52,610 bases of DNA from DASQUK01 sp046723645 (GTDB taxonomy: Bacteria; Actinomycetota; Acidimicrobiia; Acidimicrobiales; VFJN01): the NCBI GenBank assembly GCA_046723645.1, contig JBKOUY010000139.1:1-52610 (forward strand). The letters run 5' to 3'. Positions 40,214 through 48,550 of the stretch are shown here, in pieces. Position 1 is the stretch's first letter; every line of letters begins with the position of its first letter. Position numbers and translations under genes: made by a program. Below the pieces are notes generated by a model. The model ran no database searches, had not been told where the DNA came from, and saw nothing but the letters and a program-made list of their open reading frames with translations.

Positions 40214-41467
40214 TCACCGGTTGCGGGCGTCGCGGTAGGGCAAGCCCTTGGTCGGGTCGGGCTCTCGGGGAAGTCCGAGGACGCGCTCTCCGAGCACGTT
40301 GTGCTGGATCTCGTCGGTGCCGCCGGCGATCGATTGTGCGGGAACCGAAATGAGGATCTCAGCGAGCACGCCCTCGAGGGGCGCTGCAGGATCGACGCCA
40401 GCGAGCAGGGCACCGCTACCAGCGATGAGCGAGTGGACCTTGGCGGCCTGGCGGGCGACGTTGCTGAGGGCGAGCTTGCCGATCGATCCCTCGGCGCCGG
40501 GTGGGCGGCCGAGCTTGCGGGCGGCCTGGGCCCGCTCGGCGGTCCACTCGCTGGCGCGTTGCATGCAGAGGAGACGGGTGATCTCTTGGCGTACGGCTGC
40601 GTCGGCGGCCCTGCCGGCGGCTCGGGCGTGGTCGACCACGAGGTCGGCCCGCCCGGCGCGCTGCGGGTACCAGGAGTACACCTTGGCCGTCTCGAGGGCC
40701 TCGGCGAGGGCTTCGTCCCGGGCGCGGCCGGGGTCGATCCCCTCGACGCCGATGGACACGAGGGGTCGCCACCGCCGCTCGTGAGCGAGGGTGGCGAGCG
40801 CGGCAGTCCATCCGTGGTTCACCTCGCCGACGACCCAGCCCTTGGGGATCCGGGCGTCGGTCAGGAAGACCTCGTTGAACGACGCGTGGTAGTTCATCTG
40901 CCGCAGCGGTCGGACTTCGACGCCCGGCTGGCGCATCGGGAGCACGAAGTAGGTGATGCCTTGGTGCTTCGGGACGTCCCAATCGGTGCGGGCGACGAGC
41001 ATGCCGACGTCGGCGTGGTGGGCGCTCGTGTTCCACACCTTCTGCCCGTTCACGACCCACTCGTCGCCGTCGAGTACGGCGGTCGCGGTGAGGCCGGCCA
41101 GGTCGGATCCGGCCGACGGCTCGCTGAAGAGCTGGCACCAGACCTCGGCGCCGGTGAGCAAAGGACGGAGGAACCGCTCGCGCATGTGGTCGGGGCCCTG
41201 CTCGAGGATCGTCGGGCCGGCGAGCCCGGCGACCCCGGCCGGAATCGACGACACGGCGCCGCAGCGCCGGATCTCCCGCCTGACCACGTCGTCGGCCCAC
41301 GCGGGCATCCGTTTGCCGTACCAGCGTTCCGGCCACGACGGCACGGCCCAGCCGGCATCGACGAGCAGCTCGCGCCACGATCGCAACGACATGGACGGGT
41401 CCCAGTGGGCGGCGACCCACGCCTGCACGTCCTCGCGTACTGATCGCTCGGTGAGTCGGTTCCCCAT
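40214..41467 (-). CDS. Acyl-CoA dehydrogenase
   Basis: The 417-aa flavoenzyme has the N-terminal helical domain (WRELLVDAGWAVPSWPERWYG), AEVWCQLFSEPSAGSDLAGLTATAV, WVVNGQKVWNTSAHHADVGMLVARTD and the C-terminal FAD-contacting end QSIAGGTDEIQHNVLGERVLGLPREP. The QxxxGGTDEIQ...LGERVLGLPREP pattern is typical of the actinobacterial FadE branch involved in sterol and branched-lipid breakdown. The ATG at 41467 is taken; no strong ribosome site. It fits the CoA-ester genes elsewhere in the window. Confidence 0.92.
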   Translation of the reverse strand: MGNRLTERSVREDVQAWVAAHWDPSMSLRSWRELLVDAGWAVPSWPERWYGKRMPAWADDVVRREIRRCGAVSSIPAGVAGLAGPTILEQGPDHMRERFLRPLLTGAEVWCQLFSEPSAGSDLAGLTATAVLDGDEWVVNGQKVWNTSAHHADVGMLVARTDWDVPKHQGITYFVLPMRQPGVEVRPLRQMNYHASFNEVFLTDARIPKGWVVGEVNHGWTAALATLAHERRWRPLVSIGVEGIDPGRARDEALAEALETAKVYSWYPQRAGRADLVVDHARAAGRAADAAVRQEITRLLCMQRASEWTAERAQAARKLGRPPGAEGSIGKLALSNVARQAAKVHSLIAGSGALLAGVDPAAPLEGVLAEILISVPAQSIAGGTDEIQHNVLGERVLGLPREPDPTKGLPYRDARNR

Positions 41468-41956
41468 CAGCGACCGGTGAAGACAGCCGGGTGGCGCTCG
41501 CTCATTGCCTACACAGCCTCGCGGAAGTCCGCCGCCATCCGCGGCCGTTCCCGGCCGTGGGCACATGGACCATCTAGGAGGTGCTTCTCGTGGCATCCCA
41601 ACGGGGTTCGAACCCGTGTCTCCACCTGAGACGGCGGTCGGATTCGTCGCGAGCGAGGTCGGCAACGCTTGGTCCTGGGGACTCATTACCCCAGCACCCG
41701 TTCGCCGCTTCCTGCCCCAACTCATCGACCTCATGCCTGCGACCGGCACCCCCACGCAATGCCCGTTCTGGTGCTTCGCCGCACGGCAGGACCTGCCTCG
41801 TGGAACGACACCGCGTGCGCCCGGTACCGCCAGTCGGGGCTCGAGCGCCGGTCCACGCGTCTCTCGCCGCACCTCGGATTCGGACTATGACATGCATGAG
41901 CGCGACGGAAGGCTGTCGCGAGCACTGGACGAACTCGTTTGCTGAAGGGACTCAAG
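41468..41956. other. Gene-poor gap marking the change to accessory DNA
   Basis: About 490 bases with no credible gene. It contains the tRNA-like fragment (41594-41632) and, 43 bases further, a perfect hairpin CTGGGG/CCCCAG with an 8-base loop (41675-41694). Frames here translate the T-arm into GSNPVG-like strings, a usual sign of false ORFs over tRNA-derived DNA. From here to about 47 kb, gaps are longer and base composition less uniform. Confidence 0.5.
41594..41632 (-). other. tRNA-like 3' fragment (variable arm plus T-arm)
   Basis: On the minus strand a 15-base hairpin (GTCTC-AGGTG-GAGAC) like a class II variable arm is followed directly by a perfect T-arm: ACGGG, the loop TTCGAAC, then CCCGT. 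A 7-base 3' acceptor-like strand TGGGATG comes next. I could not find a matching 5' acceptor, D-arm or anticodon arm upstream, and no CCA follows. It is therefore a fragment or decayed copy, of the kind left at integration sites. Confidence 0.35.
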
Positions 41957-42421
41957 TTGAATGCCGCACTCGCCGTGGCCTTATTCGGAAACCTTGTGCT
42001 GTTCGGGTCCCTGGTCCTCCTTGGACTACAAGTCCGCCAAGGTGCTCGCGCAACGCTCGCCTCGGTCTATCAAGCGATGAACGACAACATGCTGCAGATC
42101 ACGCGCCTCTTTGTAGATCGACCGCTGTTGCGCCCCTACTTCTACGGCGAGCAAGAACTGGCTGACGAATCGCCCGAAGAGCGCGAAAGGGTCGAGGCAA
42201 CCGCCGAGCTGTTCATCAACCTCATCGACAACGTTCTGACTCAGATGCCGCTGCTACCGAGCAACCTTGCCGACCCGTGGCGAACCTATTTCGCTAGCGT
42301 CACCACAAGCAGTCCTGTGCTTCGTGAGTTCTGGATGCGGCGCCGGGAATTTTACTCGGAAGAGATGCAAGCCCTCCTGGACCCCCTGACAGTCCAGCTG
42401 TCTGAGCGCGGGCCCACATGA
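41957..42421 (+). CDS. Single-pass membrane protein, DUF6082-like
   Basis: The 154-aa product starts with one transmembrane helix (LALAVALFGNLVLFGSLVLLGLQV-like, about 3-25). A helical cytosolic part follows: LASVYQAMNDNMLQITRLFVDRPLLRPYFYGEQEL...VEATAELFINLIDNVLTQ and WRTYFASVTTSSPVLREFWMRRREFYSEEMQALL. I know this RPYFY...W..Y......SP.LR pattern from actinobacterial proteins of unknown role. TTG at 41957 has GAAGGGA 6-7 nt upstream; an earlier in-frame TTG at 41939 has none. Composition is clearly less GC-rich than the catabolic genes, which suggests transfer. Confidence 0.65.
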   Translation: MNAALAVALFGNLVLFGSLVLLGLQVRQGARATLASVYQAMNDNMLQITRLFVDRPLLRPYFYGEQELADESPEERERVEATAELFINLIDNVLTQMPLLPSNLADPWRTYFASVTTSSPVLREFWMRRREFYSEEMQALLDPLTVQLSERGPT

Positions 42422-42583
42422 CAGCGAACTGCCGCCCCGTCTGTCTCGGGAATCTGTCTGGGCCGCCACCAGCGGTACAACGCCGCCAGGCCTCGATCCG
42501 GAGAACGGCCCTTGAGCCTCAAGCCACTGCCTCCGATGCCTCCAGCCACCGGACCTTGCCCCTAGAGGTAACGCGCTGGGCAC

Positions 42584-42653
42584 AGACTGGCCGAACCGAG
42601 CGCCCGCCGCCGGCCGTTCGAGCAGTACAGAACGACGCCACTCGAGATCGGCC
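42584..42653. repeat. Dispersed intergenic repeat, copy A
   Basis: This ~70-bp unit aligns with four others at 44277, 45136, 46809 and 49776. Shared blocks are GCCGAACCGAGC-like, then GTACAGAACGACG, then CGAGATCGGC at the right end. It lies in the 452-bp gap (42422-42873) between the membrane protein and the Imm-5-like gene, which otherwise holds nothing I recognise. Confidence 0.6.
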
Positions 42654-42873
42654 ATCTGCGGTGTTCCGTCCTCGACCGGCTTTTGGAAACCCCGCTACAC
42701 AGGGGACGGCGCGGCAGGATGTGGGCGCGAGTCTCGACCCGGCGTTACGAGCGTTGTGCCCGCGTGCAAGTTCACCCCATCGTGAGCGGGTTGACCGGCC
42801 GCGGGGGAATGACGCTATGGGCGCCACAACGCAGCGTCGCGGGGGTCGTGCATCACCGCCGTACGGTGGGACC

Positions 42874-43389
42874 GTGACCCTGTCGAAGGAGCGCGACCCC
42901 CGGCTCATCACCATCCGCCGCGGGGGCACACTCACGGACTCCGACCATCGGCTCCTCGCTCTGTGGGCGGCCGGGTGCGCAAGGCACGTTCTGCACCTCT
43001 TCGAGTCGGTGCAGCCGTTGGACCCCCGGCCCCGTCAAGCGATCGCACAGATTCGGGCATGGGCGCGAGGCGAGATCAGGATGTCCCAGTCCCGCGCGGC
43101 GGGCGGCCATGCCATGGCTGCGGCACGAGTGTTGAGCGGAGCGGCTCGTCACGCAGCATTCGCTGCCGGCCAGGCCGCGGTGGTGGCGCATGTCGCTGCA
43201 CACGAGCTCGGTGCTGCGGCCTACGCGATCAAGGCAGCGCGTGCGGCGGCTCCCGCATGCGAGACTGACAGCGCCGGACGGCTCGAGTGCCGTTGGCAGC
43301 GCGAACAGCTCGCAGATGCAATCCGCGAGCTCGTCTTGGACGATCAGCGGTTGCGCAACGAGATCTGCTGGTCGGTGTTCGAATGTTGA
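42874..43389 (+). CDS. Putative immunity protein (Imm-5-like family)
   Basis: The 171-aa product has TDSDHRLLALWAAGCARHVLHLFESVQPLDPRPRQAIAQIRAWARGEI, then Ala/His-rich helices (HAMAAARVLSGAARHAAFAAGQAAVVAHVAAHELGAAAYAIKAARAAA) and WQREQLADAIRELVLDDQRLRNEICW. I recognise the 'putative immunity protein' family, whose members are alpha-helical and usually solitary. No toxin gene is adjacent, so an immunity role is only by name. GTG at 42874 begins the conserved part; the frame upstream to 42418 is noise. Confidence 0.75.
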   Translation: MTLSKERDPRLITIRRGGTLTDSDHRLLALWAAGCARHVLHLFESVQPLDPRPRQAIAQIRAWARGEIRMSQSRAAGGHAMAAARVLSGAARHAAFAAGQAAVVAHVAAHELGAAAYAIKAARAAAPACETDSAGRLECRWQREQLADAIRELVLDDQRLRNEICWSVFEC

Positions 43390-43724
43390 CACTGCTGCGA
43401 ACGTGGTGCCCGTCGGCGCTCTACAGACCGTGAAGGCGCGTACCGACCGGGCGATCGATCTGCCACGCCCCATAGTCGCGTGATCTCTCCGATGCGTAGC
43501 GCTCACGGCGTCGGGAAGTCCCACTGGCTTGCCCACCGGGCCGGGACGATCGACGTGACTCCGCTTGGGTGTCGCGGGCCTCGGAATCGCCGGTGACTGG
43601 TTCGTTCACGGCTATGTCATTGCCGAGATCGCGCACCGCGTCGGTGACGAACTCCTGCTCTGGGACTCATGGGGCGCTATGTCCAGAGCTCTCACCCAGG
43701 CGCCAGGCGTGGGAGCATCTGGAG
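43390..43724. other. Gap with a possible transglutaminase-like remnant
   Basis: About 335 bases without a complete gene. The only protein-like stretch is the forward frame 43565-43700 described separately. No repeat copy, promoter or hairpin stands out. Confidence 0.4.
43565..43700 (+). pseudogene. Possible transglutaminase-like C-terminal remnant
   Basis: The forward frame reads GIAGDWFVHGYVIAEIAHRVGDELLLWDSWGAMSRALTQ before turning into noise. The His in FVHG and the Asp in LWDSWG are spaced like the His/Asp of bacterial transglutaminase-like proteases, and a bare DWFVHG...LWDSWG segment would be the second half of such a domain. No Cys-containing first half exists upstream. A chance open frame cannot be excluded. 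Confidence 0.25.
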
Positions 43725-44234
43725 ATGCCAGTCGAGCGGTGCAGCGAGTGCGGCTTCGATGGCGACGACTGGACCGACGGTGCCGCGCTCGACGCGATCG
43801 GCGAGCTGCCGGAGAGATTTCGGACCGCAACGGCTGGGCTTGGTCAGCACGACGCGGTGCGGCGGCCGCTTCCTGCCATATGGTCGATCGCCGAGTATGT
43901 CGATCACGTCCGAGAGGTACTCTTCGGGATGCGCTTCGTCTTGGACAGCGCCTTGGCGCAGCCAGGAGTCGATCTCGGTGAGGCTCCAGTGCCGCGCTTC
44001 GATCCAGAGCCCAGGGCGATAGATCTCGACGCTGCACTCGACGGCCTCGAGCGGGAGGCGATGTCTCTTGGGACTCGGCTGCGTGAGGTTCCGGAGCACG
44101 CCTGGCATCACAAGGTGAAAGTGGGCGAGGACGAGCTCGATGCACGGTGGATCTGCCGCCACGCCGTCCACGACGCCACCCACCACCTCATGGACGTCGA
44201 ACGCCTTCGGGCTGCACTCCCCGACCATCGCTGA
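43725..44234 (+). CDS. DinB-family metal-binding protein
   Basis: The 169-aa four-helix bundle opens VERCSECGFDGDDW (a CxxC pair found in one DinB subfamily), then WSIAEYVDHVREVLFGMRFVLDSAL, and ends ICRHAVHDATHHLMDVERLR. His in YVDHV and the His pair in HDATHH are the likely metal ligands. The CxxCGF.. start may bind a further metal. Relatives are thiol-S-transferase-like or damage-inducible proteins of unknown substrate. The start at ATG 43725 fits the family; GGGAG lies 9 nt upstream. Confidence 0.85.
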   Translation: MPVERCSECGFDGDDWTDGAALDAIGELPERFRTATAGLGQHDAVRRPLPAIWSIAEYVDHVREVLFGMRFVLDSALAQPGVDLGEAPVPRFDPEPRAIDLDAALDGLEREAMSLGTRLREVPEHAWHHKVKVGEDELDARWICRHAVHDATHHLMDVERLRAALPDHR

Positions 44235-44276
44235 CCGACACATACCGCCGGCTCCGGGGCACTGCCCTCCAGCACG

Positions 44277-44347
44277 CAGATCGCCCGCTGCGGGCGGCCG
44301 CTGCCGCCCGATCGTCGGTACAGAACGCCGAGGTACGAGATCGGCAG
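44277..44347. repeat. Dispersed intergenic repeat, copy B
   Basis: It shares GATCGCCCGC, CGATCGTCGGTACAGAACG and GAGATCGGCAGT with the other copies. It lies in the 308-bp gap (44235-44542) between the convergent DinB and VOC genes, where I see no gene. Confidence 0.6.
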
Positions 44348-44542
44348 TCAGGGCCGGCGCCCCTTGTCGGTCCGGTCGACGGAGCCGCTCACGTCGACCG
44401 CGAACCGAGGTTGTCGTCGCCGCATTTCGGTCAGGGCCGTCACCGATCGACTCATGGCTTCAGATGGAATCCGTCGTCGCTCCCGAGCGGATCCCGTCAC
44501 GTCCCCCGCCCCGCCCGCCCCGCCTGGGTGGCTCCTAGCCGA

Positions 44543-44959
44543 TCAGGACGGCTCGACCATCAGTAGCGAGTTGCCGTCGGGATCGCGGAACCAGAACATG
44601 GGTGGCTCGGGCCCGGCCATCTCGACGGCCCCGAGCCGGACGACTGCGGGTGCGCCCGTGCGCGCGATCGCCGCGTCGACGTCGACGCCGAGCGATTGGA
44701 ATGCGTGGTAGGTCGCGTCGATGTCGTCGGTGTTCAGGATGACACCTGTCGCCACCCCGACGGGATCGCCGGGGCCGGGTGGCACGAGCGCCAACCCGGT
44801 GGGGGTCCCGGGTGGGTACACCTCGACCCAGCGATAGCCATCGCCCCACGGGATGTCGTTGCGCCTCTCGAAGCCGAGTCGCTCGTAGAACGCGACAGAC
44901 CGGTCCTGGTCGGTCGAGGGGATCATCACGAGTTGAATCCGACTGATCATCGTGCTCAT
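44543..44959 (-). CDS. VOC-superfamily (glyoxalase/bleomycin-resistance-like) protein
   Basis: The 138-aa VOC fold has two beta-alpha-beta-beta-beta halves: IQLVMIPSTDQDRSVAFYERLGFERRNDIPWGDGYRWVEVYPPG and GVILNTDDIDATYHAFQSLGVDVDAAIARTG...MFWFRDPDGNSLLMVEPS. The Glu of the last strand and a Gln/His early in the first half are typical metal ligands. The exact reaction is unknown. GGAGG precedes the ATG. It is convergent with the DinB gene. Confidence 0.88.
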   Translation of the reverse strand: MSTMISRIQLVMIPSTDQDRSVAFYERLGFERRNDIPWGDGYRWVEVYPPGTPTGLALVPPGPGDPVGVATGVILNTDDIDATYHAFQSLGVDVDAAIARTGAPAVVRLGAVEMAGPEPPMFWFRDPDGNSLLMVEPS

Positions 44960-45135
44960 TGCGACCTCCTTCGGGGTGGGAGTGTCCAGAAGATGCGCAC
45001 TTGCCGCTGCTCGCTCCAGTGACGCGACACCGCAGGGCCGACTCGAATCCACGCATCGGCTACCCAATGTGGACGATCGCGCTCGCGCCAACTCATCGGT
45101 AAGCGCACCGCGTTCTCAAACGAAGCCCATGGCGG

Positions 45136-45210
45136 CACCGAATGCCCGAACCGAGCAGCCGTCGCCCGGCGGATCGTCAGCACCGAACCACGCAGCGCGA
45201 GTTTGGGCAG
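45136..45210. repeat. Dispersed intergenic repeat, copy C
   Basis: It shares GCCCGAACCGAGCAGCCGTC, GGATCGTCAGCAC and GAAC-ACGC...GCGAG with the others, and is closest to copy D in its left half. It sits in the 532-bp gap (44960-45491) upstream of the VOC gene; the only other item there is the short membrane-peptide frame at 45277-45381. Confidence 0.6.
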
Positions 45211-45276
45211 CTAGGGGTGGGTCGGTGCCGTCAACCCCGATCGGTAATCCCGATCCGCTGCCTGAGCGAGCTTCCT

Positions 45277-45381
45277 TCAGCCGCCCGGGACGATGAGGCC
45301 CACGGCGGCGACCACCATTAACAGGGTCCCGGTAGCGATGGGATAGCGGGCGAGGCGCCTAGGCGGCACCTGGGTGGGCAT
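45277..45381 (-). CDS. Possible small single-pass membrane peptide (34 aa)
   Basis: A short frame reads MPTQVPPRRLARYPIATGTL followed by an Ala/Val/Leu/Ile-rich hydrophobic stretch ending VPGG and stop. Basic residues followed by ~17 hydrophobic residues would place one helix with the N-terminus inside. Ribosome-site support is weak (GGA about 8 nt upstream), so it is a candidate only. It could also be the start of a lost permease. Confidence 0.35.
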   Translation of the reverse strand: MPTQVPPRRLARYPIATGTLLMVVAAVGLIVPGG

Positions 45382-45491
45382 GCGCTCGTCCAGGCAGCCC
45401 GGTGCGCGTTCGGCCAAACAGGGTCGCGCAGTCCCATATCACCGGGGGCGTGACAGCCCTCAGCGGTTCGCCGGATGGCAGGGTCGGGTTG

Positions 45492-46073
45492 TCACCGGAC
45501 CCGACTGGCAATGCCGGGATAGTCGAGCACGAGCCCTGACGCGTCGTAGACGAGCTGAGCCTCGAAACCGAATGGGGGTGAGCGATACTGGTACCGCTGA
45601 CGGTCGCCGTCGTCGTCGACTCGCATGTAGGTCTGCTCGAGCCGCTCGACGCGTAGGTCCAGGGCACGCACGTAGGCCGCGGGAGCCTCCGCCGATTGGC
45701 CCACGCGCAGCGTCAGGCGGTGCACCGGGATGGTGTTCGTACATGCCGACGACTCGAGATCGACATCGAAGCAGTCGTCGAGCTCGGGTACATGTGAGCC
45801 GTCGATCTCCCAGTGGCCCGCCCCGTCGGCATCGAGCCGCGTGTCGTGCTCACCGTTGAGGGACCAACCCCAGATCCGGGCTGCTCGGGTGGTCCAGTGC
45901 CCATCGAGGGTGATCGTGTAGCGGACGGCCCACACCTGGCCGTCCTCGACCGCCGCGGTGAGCCCCTCGAACCGGTGTCCGGAACGATCCGAGCGGACGA
46001 ACACCGACTCGAAGCCGTCGCGTGCCACCCGATGCCGCCAGGCAGCGCTCGCCGGGAGGTCCCTGAACGTCAT
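45492..46073 (-). CDS. Putative glycolipid-binding protein (DUF1089)
   Basis: The 193-aa beta-rich protein has VFVRSDRSGHRFEGLTAAVEDGQVWAVRYTITLDGHWTTRAARIWG, GHWEIDGSHVPELDDCFDVDLESSACTNTIPVHRL and RYQYRSPPFGFEAQLVYDASGLVLDYPGIASR. These are hallmarks of the family annotated as putative glycolipid-binding, which has a spiral lipocalin-like fold. Full length for the family. No signal peptide is seen. Confidence 0.9.
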   Translation of the reverse strand: MTFRDLPASAAWRHRVARDGFESVFVRSDRSGHRFEGLTAAVEDGQVWAVRYTITLDGHWTTRAARIWGWSLNGEHDTRLDADGAGHWEIDGSHVPELDDCFDVDLESSACTNTIPVHRLTLRVGQSAEAPAAYVRALDLRVERLEQTYMRVDDDGDRQRYQYRSPPFGFEAQLVYDASGLVLDYPGIASRVR

Positions 46074-46329
46074 TCGCTCTCACCGGTCCTCTCGCCATCT
46101 GCCCTGAGCGCCGGTGAAGGTACCAAGAGCTCCTCGTCACCGGTCATCGATGCCCTCCAACGCCGGGTCGTGGACGGTCCTGCACTGGGTCGGATCGCCT
46201 GGTGCCGGCCGCCGGCGGTGATCGTGCCGTCTCGCGGCGCAGGGACCGTGACTCGCCGCGTCAGCGGTTCGATCCAGCCGTAACGTTGCTCCAGCCCGAT
46301 GGACTGTTCGGGTGACGGAGGTGATGACC

Positions 46330-46623
46330 GTGGCACAACCGACCGACACAGATCGCGTGGCGACGCTGCTGCAAGAAGCGGCGGAGACGCATCACCGCGT
46401 CTTCCGGATCACCGACGGCGTGGATGAGGACTGGGCGTCGTGGTATGCGAACTGGCTCCTCGACCTGTCGGAGCTATCCGATGTGCTCGGCGCCCGTCCC
46501 GTCCGCAGTCACCTCGTCCATGCGCTCGTGCAACTCGACCAGGATCATGCTGCCGCGGGCACGGATGGGGCCTGGCCTGCGTTCTATGCCCGCCGCCTGT
46601 ACGAACGTTTCGGCGGGACGTAG
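46330..46623 (+). CDS. Small conserved hypothetical protein
   Basis: The 97-aa helical protein shows RVATLLQEAAETHHRVFRITDGVDEDWASWYANWLLDLSELSDVLGARPVRSHLVHALVQLDQDH and FYARRLYERFG. I recognise the DWASWYA(N/D)WL...LSEL pattern as a widespread small family of unknown role. GTG at 46330 is 8 nt after GGAGG; two earlier in-frame starts (46312, 46324) overlap or touch that site. Confidence 0.75.
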   Translation: MAQPTDTDRVATLLQEAAETHHRVFRITDGVDEDWASWYANWLLDLSELSDVLGARPVRSHLVHALVQLDQDHAAAGTDGAWPAFYARRLYERFGGT

Positions 46624-46808
46624 AGACGAGCGATCCATGCGCTGCCCGCCGGCCAGGGACGGCTGCCACACCTTTTGCCGATACGCCCGCAGCAACCGCT
46701 GGAGGCGTCCAGACCGGCCCGGCACAGGGTCAACCAAGCGCCCCACAACGACATCGCCATAGGCGATCAACCCGTCGCCCATCGCCGGATAGACGACGCC
46801 GGGAGCGG

Positions 46809-46881
46809 CACCGATTGCCCGAACCGCGCAGCCCTCGCTTGCGGACCAGCAGCACAGGACAACGCCGATCGAGTTCGGCAA
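46809..46881. repeat. Dispersed intergenic repeat, copy D
   Basis: It shares the GATTGCCCGAACCGCGCAGC left block with copy C, then a more diverged AGCAGCACAGGACAACGCC core and CGAGTTCGGCA at the right end. It lies in the 509-bp gap 46624-47132. Minus-strand frames across this gap look like noise apart from the possible short gene at 46918. Confidence 0.55.
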
Positions 46882-46917
46882 CCTGGAATACTCGGCTAGG
46901 AGCCCGGCCGCCCCGAA

Positions 46918-47067
46918 CTAGGTCCTCGAGCCTCGAACCGGACCGCCGCGCCCGCGTTGAGTGACTACCGCGAGCAGCCTGAGGGCGGAGCGATCTGTGG
47001 CGAGGACTGCGCCGCGACCCGGTACCTGGAGCGCCCAGACGCGGTTCGGCTCGTAGTCTTCGCTCAT
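46918..47067 (-). CDS. Possible short protein (49 aa)
   Basis: The frame reads MSEDYEPNRVWALQVPGRGA and then VLATDRSALRLLAVV before an Arg/Gly-rich end. The YEPNRVWA(L/V)QVPGRGAVLATDRSALRLL stretch looks protein-like, whereas the upstream extension to 47121 does not and would leave only 11 bp to the divergent lipoprotein start. No ribosome site was found. Low confidence; it may be a gene fragment. Confidence 0.25.
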   Translation of the reverse strand: MSEDYEPNRVWALQVPGRGAVLATDRSALRLLAVVTQRGRGGPVRGSRT

Positions 47068-47132
47068 GACGGATATCGACTCGCCGGTCGGTCGAGCCCA
47101 CTCACGAGTCTCCGCCATCACCGCTCACTGAC

Positions 47133-48388
47133 ATGAGCCGGGAGGTGAGGCACTGGGTGGCGGCGCTGGCTTTGGCGGGGATGGCCGGAGCGTGCAGCGG
47201 AGGGCCGAGCCCCGAGCGCAACGACTCCCCGCTGACGAATGTGGCGACCGCACAGGACGGTGGGGGTGGACCTCCCCCACGCCTCGGGACGCGGTCGAGC
47301 CGGTGGGGTACGACCCAGTGGCGCCGTTGCCACCGAGTTCGGCGACCGACCGTCTGGTGGTGTCGACCGTGGGCGACGATCAGTCGCCGCTACTGCTGGT
47401 CGACCTGAGTCGCCACCGAGTCGTCCCGCTTGGAGACCCGGGGCTGGACTGGGCCGATGCTGCGTTCAGCAGCACGTCGATGGCCTTCACGATCGATAGC
47501 CGGACACTGGGCGTGCTCGATGTCGAGGATCCAGACTCGGTCAGGATGGTGTCGCTGCCGGACAACGTGCCCGGCGTGATTTCGTCACTCGTGGGTGATC
47601 CTCTGGGCTTCATCGTCGCAGTCGGCGTGCCACAGGACTCCGACGATCCCTACGGTCCTCGAGGCCCGGGCCCTTACGTGCTCTACGGGCCCTCCGGAGA
47701 TCTTCGCTGTGTCACGGACGCAAGGATCGAGGCACCCGGCAGTATCGCCCTGCTTGATGGCGTGTTGTGGCTAGACCACCTGGCCACTGAGGTCGACCGG
47801 ACGGACTGTGCGACGAGGCCAGGTTTGCAGGATGTTCCCAACGACTCCTGGGTGACGAATACAACCGGCGGCGTCGTGGTGCTCGCCGTGGGCGACACCG
47901 TGATGGTCTACGACTCGGAGACCGGCATTCGCCAGGCCGAGAGCGAACCGCTGGGCGGCGACGTGGGTTCGGTCGTAATCGCCTCGGGGGCGATCTGGAC
48001 GATGGCCGACACTGACATCGTGAAGCTCGACGCTGACTCGCTCGAGGTCGAGCACCGGGCCGGGCCCCTCGACTGCGACGGCGATCCGTATCCGGTCGAG
48101 GGTGGCGGCTCGGTGTGGATGGTCGATGACTGCAGCGGGATCCTGGCTGAGGTTGATCCCGCAACTGGCGATTATGTCGACGCCTGGTCGCTGCCGACCG
48201 ACGGGGAGAGCGATCAGGACATCGGCGCCGTAGCCATGGGCGACGGGATCTGGTTCGTTGATGTCGAGCAGACGGGCGAGCCGTACCGGTTCGACTTCAG
48301 CGCCCGGAGGTTCGAACGGATGCCCATCGCTCGCGAGGACGCGGAGCCGATCTACGCCCTGGTGTGGGACGTCATGGCCGGGCCGTGA
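47133..48388 (+). pseudogene. Secreted beta-propeller-like lipoprotein, frameshifted
   Basis: A lipoprotein signal (HWVAALALAGMAGAC, lipobox Cys at about residue 21) is in one frame from 47133. The body, about 360 residues from DAVEPVGYDPVAPL onward, is in another frame open to 48388. The body has repeated four-strand-like units (LVVSTVGDDQSPLLLVDL, VVVLAVGDTVMVYDSETG, SVVIASGAIWTMADTDIVKLDADSLEVE, GGSVWMVDDCSGILAEVDPATG), as in seven-bladed propellers. The switch must fall around 47260-47300, where runs of five G and five C form a perfect hairpin. Either one indel in this run or a sequencing error breaks the gene. Confidence 0.65.
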
Positions 48389-48550
48389 GGCCCTGTCAGT
48401 GTTATTCGCGGCGGACGACGGCGTCGCACGGATGTCGACGTGGCGAACCGCCTCGATGTGCCGGTCGCGGGCCCTCGCCCCGGCCTGCTCTAACGCGGCG
48501 CCACAGGTCTTGGAGATCCTCCCTCCAAGATCGACACCCCCGACAGGGTT

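Noticed and set aside
41594..41682. Complete class II tRNA gene
   Set aside because: The T-arm and variable arm are perfect but the 5' acceptor pairs poorly, no D-arm or U33-anticodon stem could be drawn, and no CCA follows.
41574..41897. Minus-strand ORF ending in GFEPRW-type residues
   Set aside because: This string is a typical false translation over a tRNA T-arm; the DNA is better explained as a tRNA-like fragment.
42418..42873. N-terminal extension of the Imm-5-like frame
   Set aside because: Low-complexity, overlaps the previous gene and crosses repeat copy A; the conserved domain starts at 42874.
46474..46881. 135-aa minus-strand frame crossing repeat copy D
   Set aside because: It overlaps the well-supported gene at 46330-46623 and the repeat, and has no recognisable domain.
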